A stretch of 10,666 bases of DNA from NCBI GenBank assembly GCA_035529715.1, contig DATKWF010000121.1, positions 1-10,666 of the forward strand, in the 5' to 3' direction. Position 1 is the stretch's first letter, and each line of letters starts with the position of its first letter. A program made the translations under genes and the position numbers. This document shows positions 6,746-10,666 of this stretch, piece by piece. This DNA comes from DATKWF01 sp035529715 (GTDB taxonomy: Bacteria; Chloroflexota; Dehalococcoidia; Dehalococcoidales; RBG-16-60-22). The notes under the pieces are model-generated. The model was not told the DNA's origin. It did not search any database and saw nothing but the letters and a program-made list of their open reading frames with translations.

Positions 6746-7501
6746 ATGACTATTTATACCAATGAGAAAACTGGCTATGCCCGGTTTACTGAAAATGGCC
6801 GTTTGCCATCGGAGAAGGCATATGTTGCCGGTTACCTGGGAGTAGTGCCGTATGGGCGTGCCCTGGAACTGCAACATAAGCTGAGGCAGGCCAGAGAAGA
6901 GGGCGAAATTCCTGACGTACTGCTTCTCCTGCAGCACCCACCGGTTTTCACCATCGGGCGGTTCAGGGGGGAAGAAGATTTAATTGCCTCTCTAGAGAAG
7001 CTACAGCAGGCAGGAATAACTGTTTTTCATACCAACCGCGGCGGCAGTATCACCTACCACGGTCCGGGGCAGCTTGTCGGCTACCCTATAATCAACCTGA
7101 AAGATAATGGGCCCGGTGTGCGTGAATATATCTGGAAGTTAGAGGAAGTTATCATCAGCCTGCTGCTTTCTCTCGGTATCCAGGGGGAGCGGGTTGGCCA
7201 ATACCGTGGCGTCTGGGTCGGGGAGAGGAAGATTTGCTCCATAGGGGTGCATGTCAGTCGTTATGTCACCATGCACGGCTTTGCTCTCAATGTAAATACC
7301 AACCTGCAGCATTTTGATTATATAAATCCCTGCGGCATCAGGGGTAATGTTATGACCAGCCTTGCTAAATTGCTGGGGCATCCCATTGAAGTGGAAGATG
7401 TGACCGGGGCTTTAGTTGATTCATTCTCGGCAGTATTTGGCGGGAAATTGGAAGGGGGACTTGACCAATGCCTGGCTATGCTAGACGACCGGAGTGGCTG
7501 A
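6746..7501 (+). CDS. lipB: Octanoyl-[acyl carrier protein]:protein N-octanoyltransferase
   Basis: LipB moves octanoate from acyl carrier protein to the target lysine of lipoyl domains, here presumably GcvH K63. This is the first step of endogenous lipoate synthesis. The core carries RGGSITYHGPGQLVGYP (98-114), the catalytic Lys162 in ERKICSIGVHV (160-170) and the acyl-thioester Cys196 in DYINPCGIRG (191-200), the known Lys/Cys dyad. At 251 residues it is longer than usual (about 210-230) because about 27 residues precede the first recognisable family segment (VAGYLGVVPYGRALELQ, 27-43). ATG 6746 was chosen because it lies 10 nt after the lpd stop, with AGGA (6734-6737) overlapping that stop. 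The open frame continues upstream inside lpd, but that extension is only lpd read in another frame. Its 3' end overlaps lipA by 34 nt. Confidence 0.95.
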   Translation: MTIYTNEKTGYARFTENGRLPSEKAYVAGYLGVVPYGRALELQHKLRQAREEGEIPDVLLLLQHPPVFTIGRFRGEEDLIASLEKLQQAGITVFHTNRGGSITYHGPGQLVGYPIINLKDNGPGVREYIWKLEEVIISLLLSLGIQGERVGQYRGVWVGERKICSIGVHVSRYVTMHGFALNVNTNLQHFDYINPCGIRGNVMTSLAKLLGHPIEVEDVTGALVDSFSAVFGGKLEGGLDQCLAMLDDRSG

Positions 7502-8337
7502 GGCTAACTCCCCTGGACCCGGCTGTCCTCACCCCGATGAGGAAGCTTACCCGACACCTGGAACTGCACACTGTTTGCGAAAGCGCCCTCTGCCCGAACC
7601 GACCCGGTTGCTTTGCCGAAGGCACGGCTACCTTCATGATACTGGGTGATATTTGCACCCGAAACTGCACTTTCTGTGCGGTGAAAAAGGGGAGCCCGGT
7701 AGCTCCCGACACCCGGGAACCGGAGCACATCGTGGCAGCGGTGAAGGAACTGGGGCTCCGCTACGTGGTTATTACCTCGGTGACCAGAGATGACCTCCCC
7801 GACGGCGGTGCCGCACACTTTGCCCGCACCATTACCGCCATTAGAGATTATGATGACGGGATTCCGGTTGAAGTGCTGATTCCTGATTTCGGAGGCGATA
7901 TCTCCGCTTTGCGGACGGTGGTAGAGGCTTCCCCGGCGGTTCTTAATCACAACGTGGAAACAGTGCCGAGCCTTTACCCTGAAGTTCGGCCCAAGGCGAA
8001 TTATCAGCGCTCAATTAATTTATTAAGACGAGCTAAAATGCTCAATAATGGACTGGTTACCAAATCCGGGTTAATGCTGGGACTGGGGGAAACCCGGGAA
8101 GAAGTCTTAGCGGTAATGGATAATCTCAGGGAGGCTGACTGTGACCTGCTGACCATAGGGCAGTATTTGCAGCCGTCGCTGCGGCACCACCGGGTGGTCA
8201 GGCATGTCCCGCCTGAAGAGTTTGAGGAATATCAGGGTACAGGCAAAGAAAAGGGGTTCGTCTCAGTTGTCTCTGCTCCGCTGGTGCGTAGCTCCTATCA
8301 TGCTGCCGAGACCTATCTCCTGGCCAGGGGTGAATAG
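7468..8337 (+). CDS. lipA: Lipoyl synthase (radical SAM)
   Basis: LipA is a radical SAM enzyme that inserts two sulfurs into the octanoyl chain made by LipB, giving the lipoyl group on GcvH. Both cluster sites are present. The auxiliary [4Fe-4S] site is C37, C42 and C48 (CESALCPNRPGC) with the C-terminal Ser ligand region RSSYHA (274-279). The SAM cluster is CTRNCTFC (C63, C67, C70). VTSVTRDDLPDGGA, NHNVETV and KSGLMLGLGE are further family stretches. At 289 residues it lacks the N-terminal extension of some homologues. ATG 7468 lies inside the lipB end. A GGGGG-containing purine stretch (7454-7459) can serve as RBS, and the 34-nt overlap suggests coupled translation. It is the last gene of the unit, since a terminator follows 4 nt after its stop. 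Confidence 0.97.
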   Translation: MPGYARRPEWLRLTPLDPAVLTPMRKLTRHLELHTVCESALCPNRPGCFAEGTATFMILGDICTRNCTFCAVKKGSPVAPDTREPEHIVAAVKELGLRYVVITSVTRDDLPDGGAAHFARTITAIRDYDDGIPVEVLIPDFGGDISALRTVVEASPAVLNHNVETVPSLYPEVRPKANYQRSINLLRRAKMLNNGLVTKSGLMLGLGETREEVLAVMDNLREADCDLLTIGQYLQPSLRHHRVVRHVPPEEFEEYQGTGKEKGFVSVVSAPLVRSSYHAAETYLLARGE

Positions 8338-8340
8338 CTT

Positions 8341-8383
8341 CTGGCGGTGGTAAATCTTTAATTTTCTACCGACGCCAGTTTTT
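8341..8383 (+). terminator. Intrinsic terminator of the gcv-lip operon
   Basis: Arms CTGGCGGTGGTA (8341-8352) and TACCGACGCCAG (8367-8378) pair over 12 positions with one mismatch and one G-U, around a 14-nt loop. Five T residues follow (8379-8383). It begins 4 nt after the lipA stop codon. The T run is present only on the plus-strand reading, so it acts for the gcv operon and not for the converging DUF1893 gene. The stop codon of that gene (8360-8358) lies in the loop, and the right arm is part of its coding sequence. Confidence 0.85.
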
Positions 8384-8780
8384 CCTTGGCGATTTCATAA
8401 AATTCAGCAGGAGACTTACCGAGAGAGGCTTTTTCAAAAGGACACATATCATTCCCGTGCCTGTTGACAATATAGGGCACTGTCTTCAGGAAAGAATAAG
8501 AGATGCCGAACTTTTCCAGGGTCTGTGCCGCCAGCTGGCTGCCAAGTGGACCGTGGACCTCGGCGCATGACGCCTCTTTCAAGAGCAGGGCGGCGGCATT
8601 ACCAACCACCCGGTCAAAGACTATCGCTCCTTCCGGGCACGGCGCAAATTCTTGAATATACGTGAGCAGGGGTTTTATTCCTGTCTGCGTTGACCTGAAG
8701 CGGAGCTTACCAGCCAGATAAACCTGGATGGTATCTTCAGTCTCCAGGAATTTCTTGAACAGGCGGTCGTTGGCTACCAC
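8358..8780 (-). CDS. DUF1893 domain protein of unknown function
   Basis: The protein has 140 residues and belongs to the DUF1893 family, of which Thermotoga maritima TM1506 is a structurally known member. The function is not established, though the fold has been likened to cytidine deaminases. Family stretches seen are GIKPLLTYI (34-42), GAIVFDRVVGNAAALLL (51-67), GISYSFLKTVPYIVNR (92-107) and GNDMCPFE (109-116), followed by GKSPAEFYEIAKEKL (121-135). Cysteines at 48, 72 and 113 are candidate functional residues. There is no signal peptide or membrane segment, so it is probably cytoplasmic. The GTG start at 8780 is preceded by GAGGG close upstream. It lies 40 nt after the epimerase-like gene on the same strand and is probably cotranscribed. 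Its last codons double as the terminator of the opposing operon. The family call is firm; no role is proposed. Confidence 0.85.
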   Translation of the reverse strand: MVANDRLFKKFLETEDTIQVYLAGKLRFRSTQTGIKPLLTYIQEFAPCPEGAIVFDRVVGNAAALLLKEASCAEVHGPLGSQLAAQTLEKFGISYSFLKTVPYIVNRHGNDMCPFEKASLGKSPAEFYEIAKEKLASVEN

Positions 8781-8820
8781 TTTGCCCTCACTGTAGTTTA
8801 CTTTCAGTAGATTACCGTGG

Positions 8821-9819
8821 TTAGAAGTCGGCGCTGGCTTCTATCCGGTCACGATTCTCTACAATCCAGTCGTAAGCCCTTTTTATCCCTTCTTTTATCT
8901 TAATCCTGGGCTCATAGCCCAGGACTCTTCTGGCCTTCTCAATGGAGGCTCTTCTCCGGCTTATCTTGTCCCAATCCCGTCTGGGAACAAGCTCCACTCC
9001 TCCGGGGTTGCCGGTGATTTCGTTTACCATATTGGCGATATCAATGACCCTGGTCTCAGTCTCTGAAGCAAGGTTGAAGGCTTCACCCATGGCTTCAGGA
9101 ACGGCTCCTACCCGTAGAGTGCCATCAACAATGTCCTCAACGAAGGTAAAATCCCTGGTCTCCTCGCCGGTGCCGGTTATGGGGAGGGGCTGTCCCTGGA
9201 GTGCCCACCAGATGAAGTTGGGAATCACGTTGCGGTACCTGCCCGGTATTTCCCCCGGGCCATAAACGTTGAAATAACGGCAGATTGCCAGAGGTAGCCC
9301 GTAATAGTTATAAAAGAAGTTGTGGTAAAGCTCGCCCAGAAGCTTGGTTATCTGATAGGGAGTGTCAAGGTGAAGGGAGACGAAGTCCTCTTTGAGGGGA
9401 AGCGGTGCCTGACTGCCGTAAACGGAGCATCCGGAGGAGGCAAAGACAAATTTGCCTGCCTTGTTTACTCTGGCGTATTCCAGGAGTTTCAAGGTACCCA
9501 TACCGTTGACCAGAAGGTCGGTCTCAGGGTGGTCAACCGAGTTCTGATTGGCGAAATGGGCGGCAAGGTGGAAGACGAAGTCAGGCTTCTCAGCAAAGAC
9601 CTTCTTCAAGATATCCTCGTCTAAAATACTCCCCTGGACAAAGGCAACGCCTGGGGCATCAGGGACGTTCCACTTCTCGGCAGACGAGAGGTCGTCCAGT
9701 ACGGTGATTTTAGCGGCTTTAGCCCTGACCAGGGCTTTGGTGAGGTTGGAGCCAATACAGCCTGCCCCACCGGTAATAATTATTTTTTTATCTTTATACT
9801 CGCTTAAATAATTGTTCAT
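8821..9819 (-). CDS. Extended-SDR NAD-dependent sugar-nucleotide epimerase/dehydratase
   Basis: The 332-residue protein has the extended short-chain dehydrogenase fold of UDP-glucose 4-epimerases and related NDP-sugar epimerases or dehydratases, which act in the cytoplasm on cell-surface sugar precursors. The Rossmann motif TGGAGCIG is at 16-23, the NAD ribose-binding acid at LDDLSS (41-46), HLAAHFANQNSVDHP at 84-98, catalytic SSGCSVYG at 128-135 and YQITK (Y155/K159). RYFNVYGPGE and the substrate-domain TRDFTFVEDIVDG follow. The exact substrate cannot be told, so I give no symbol. ATG 9819 is the only sensible start before the Rossmann motif, although its best Shine-Dalgarno (GGGAGG) is about 18 nt away, rather far. 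It probably leads an operon with the DUF1893 gene. No glycosyltransferase or other envelope gene is in view. Confidence 0.93.
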   Translation of the reverse strand: MNNYLSEYKDKKIIITGGAGCIGSNLTKALVRAKAAKITVLDDLSSAEKWNVPDAPGVAFVQGSILDEDILKKVFAEKPDFVFHLAAHFANQNSVDHPETDLLVNGMGTLKLLEYARVNKAGKFVFASSGCSVYGSQAPLPLKEDFVSLHLDTPYQITKLLGELYHNFFYNYYGLPLAICRYFNVYGPGEIPGRYRNVIPNFIWWALQGQPLPITGTGEETRDFTFVEDIVDGTLRVGAVPEAMGEAFNLASETETRVIDIANMVNEITGNPGGVELVPRRDWDKISRRRASIEKARRVLGYEPRIKIKEGIKRAYDWIVENRDRIEASADF

Positions 9820-10107
9820 CTTGTTATTCGCTGCTAGCCTCCCTTAATTTTATTGCTATCTGGCCGGGTTGATGGTAGTCACTGCTGCCCTGGCATCGGC
9901 TAAATGCTGATACCTGAGAGCAAGACTCAAGCGTATTTTAGTTTGATTTGCGTGTTTGGTCAAGGTTTTATACCCGGCTAAGGTGCTGAGAAGCCAGGTT
10001 GTTACCTTTTGCCATCCGGGCAGGAAAAGGCTACAATCTTACCGGGACGGGTAATCCAGGGTCTTTCGACCGGGAGGAATTCATATTTACGTAGAGGAGA
10101 AAAGCTA
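9820..10107. other. Divergent intergenic region with possible structured leader
   Basis: This is 288 nt between the epimerase gene (leftward) and the flavin reductase gene (rightward). I see no convincing gene. The longest ATG frame I noted (9872-9910) is 12 codons with no RBS. The right half, upstream of the flavin reductase gene, holds three small inverted repeats: CCTTTTGCC/GGC-AGG-AAAAGG (10005-10030), TTACC/GGTAA (10039-10054) and GGTC/GACC (10060-10071). None matches a riboswitch class I recognise. No clear promoter for the epimerase gene is visible; TAAAAT on the minus strand near 9846-9851 lacks a partner -35. Confidence 0.5.
9943..9973 (+). promoter_or_regulatory. Possible promoter of the flavin reductase gene
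   Basis: TTGATT (9943-9948) resembles a -35, and TTTATA/TTATAC (9967-9973) could serve as a -10 at an 18-19 nt spacing. The match is modest. If used, the leader would be about 130 nt and include the three inverted repeats seen before the gene. Confidence 0.3.
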
Positions 10108-10666
10108 ATGGGCAAAGTTCTGATGGGTCCGCAAACGTTGATTTACCCCATGCCGGTACTCTTGATTGGGGCGAATGTCGGGGATAAGCCAAATTTTATG
10201 GTGGCGGCCTGGGGTGGTATTGCTAACGGCGAGCCGCCAATGATTTCGGTAGCCATAAGACATACTCGCTACACTGATAGCGGAATCAGGCAAAATATGG
10301 CGTTTTCGGTTAACGTGCCTTCCGTTGATATGGTAAAGGAAACGGATTACTGCGGTCTTACCCGTGGCTCTGAAGTCAATAAGGTAGAGACCTGTCGGTT
10401 TAAGGTGTTTTACGGCAAACTAGGGAACGCCCCGCTTATTGAGCAGTGCCCGGTCAATCTGGAATGTAAAGTGGTACACATTTTAGATTTGGGGAGTCAC
10501 TCACTTTTTATTGGCCGGATTGAGGAGACTCATGTCTCAGAGGACTGCCTTACCGACGGCGAACCGGATGTTAATAAGATTAAGCCCTTTGCCTATAACA
10601 GATTCCCAACTCGTCAGTATCAGGCTCTCGGTGCCTTCATAGCTGATGCATACAGTGCTGGTAAAG
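10108..10666 (+). CDS. Flavin reductase-domain protein (flavoredoxin-like), 3' end cut
   Basis: This open frame of 186 codons continues past the right edge without a stop. It resembles the FMN-binding split-barrel flavin reductase/flavoredoxin family (Flavin_Reduct domain), whose members bind FMN and pass electrons in the cytoplasm. Seen in the translation: a PMPVLLIGANVGDKPNF N-terminus (14-30), AAWGGIANGEPPMISVAIR (33-51), RYTDSGIRQNMAFSVNVPS (54-72), the typical FMN-site stretch, then KETDYCGLTRG (77-87) and LGSHSLFIGRIEETHV (128-143). Family length is about 180-200, so only a few residues are probably missing. ATG 10108 follows GAGGAG (10094-10099) at good spacing. Four cysteines (82, 96, 114, 120) are present; their role is unknown. 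The physiological electron partner cannot be told from this window. Confidence 0.85.
   Translation, partial: MGKVLMGPQTLIYPMPVLLIGANVGDKPNFMVAAWGGIANGEPPMISVAIRHTRYTDSGIRQNMAFSVNVPSVDMVKETDYCGLTRGSEVNKVETCRFKVFYGKLGNAPLIEQCPVNLECKVVHILDLGSHSLFIGRIEETHVSEDCLTDGEPDVNKIKPFAYNRFPTRQYQALGAFIADAYSAGK

Noticed and set aside
9872..9910. 12-codon open frame (MVVTAALASAKC) upstream of the flavin reductase gene
   Set aside because: There is no Shine-Dalgarno, it is very short and nothing suggests a leader-peptide function.
9900..9930. CTGAGA-like bases reminiscent of a TPP riboswitch
   Set aside because: The remaining TPP core elements (CCCTTGAACCTGATC-type and GCGNAGGGA-type segments) are absent and no thiamine gene is present.
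1..10666. Mobile element, CRISPR array, tRNA or defence system
   Set aside because: I saw no transposase, terminal inverted repeats, regularly spaced direct repeats or tRNA-like fold. All coding regions belong to metabolic, housekeeping or DUF families.

Overview
The window looks like ordinary bacterial chromosome of moderate GC content, with dense gene packing, sigma70-type promoters and Gram-positive-style AGGAGG ribosome binding sites. The gene content suits an anaerobe or facultative anaerobe: a glycine decarboxylase split into two subunits, a DUF1893 protein, a flavoredoxin-like flavin reductase and an LDH2/malate dehydrogenase-family oxidoreductase. A Chloroflexota (Dehalococcoidia-like) or Firmicutes-like origin is my impression from protein style. 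It is not proven by anything in the window.

Layout. At the left edge, the N-terminal 219 codons of a malate/L-lactate dehydrogenase (LDH2 family) run leftward off the window. An intergenic region follows (658-1076) with two divergent TTGACA-type promoters. The rightward promoter is followed at once by a tandem glycine riboswitch (about 817-1001) and an intrinsic terminator (999-1032). Behind this switch sits a seven-gene unit on the plus strand: gcvT, gcvH, gcvPA, gcvPB, lpd, lipB, lipA (1077-8337). The genes are spaced or overlapped by -34 to +23 nt, and the unit is closed by a strong hairpin-plus-T terminator at 8341-8383. Two minus-strand genes converge on it: an extended-SDR sugar-nucleotide epimerase (9819-8821) and a DUF1893 protein (8780-8358). 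Their 40-nt gap suggests one transcript. After a 288-nt gap, a flavin reductase-domain protein starts at 10108 and runs off the right end.

How the main unit works. GcvPA/GcvPB decarboxylate glycine, GcvH carries the aminomethyl group on lipoyl-Lys63, GcvT passes the one-carbon unit to tetrahydrofolate, and Lpd reoxidises the dihydrolipoyl arm. LipB (octanoyl transfer) and LipA (sulfur insertion) make the lipoyl group on GcvH. The riboswitch therefore puts both the glycine cleavage enzymes and the manufacture of their lipoyl cofactor under glycine control.

I found no wholly undescribed system, mobile element, CRISPR array, tRNA or rRNA. The observations most worth following are the basic Lys-Arg-Arg stretch where Lpd normally has an NAD-selecting acid, the glycine-controlled cleavage-plus-lipoylation cassette, and the operon terminator embedded in the 3' end of the converging DUF1893 gene. 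A lesser point is a perfect G/C hairpin in gcvPB.
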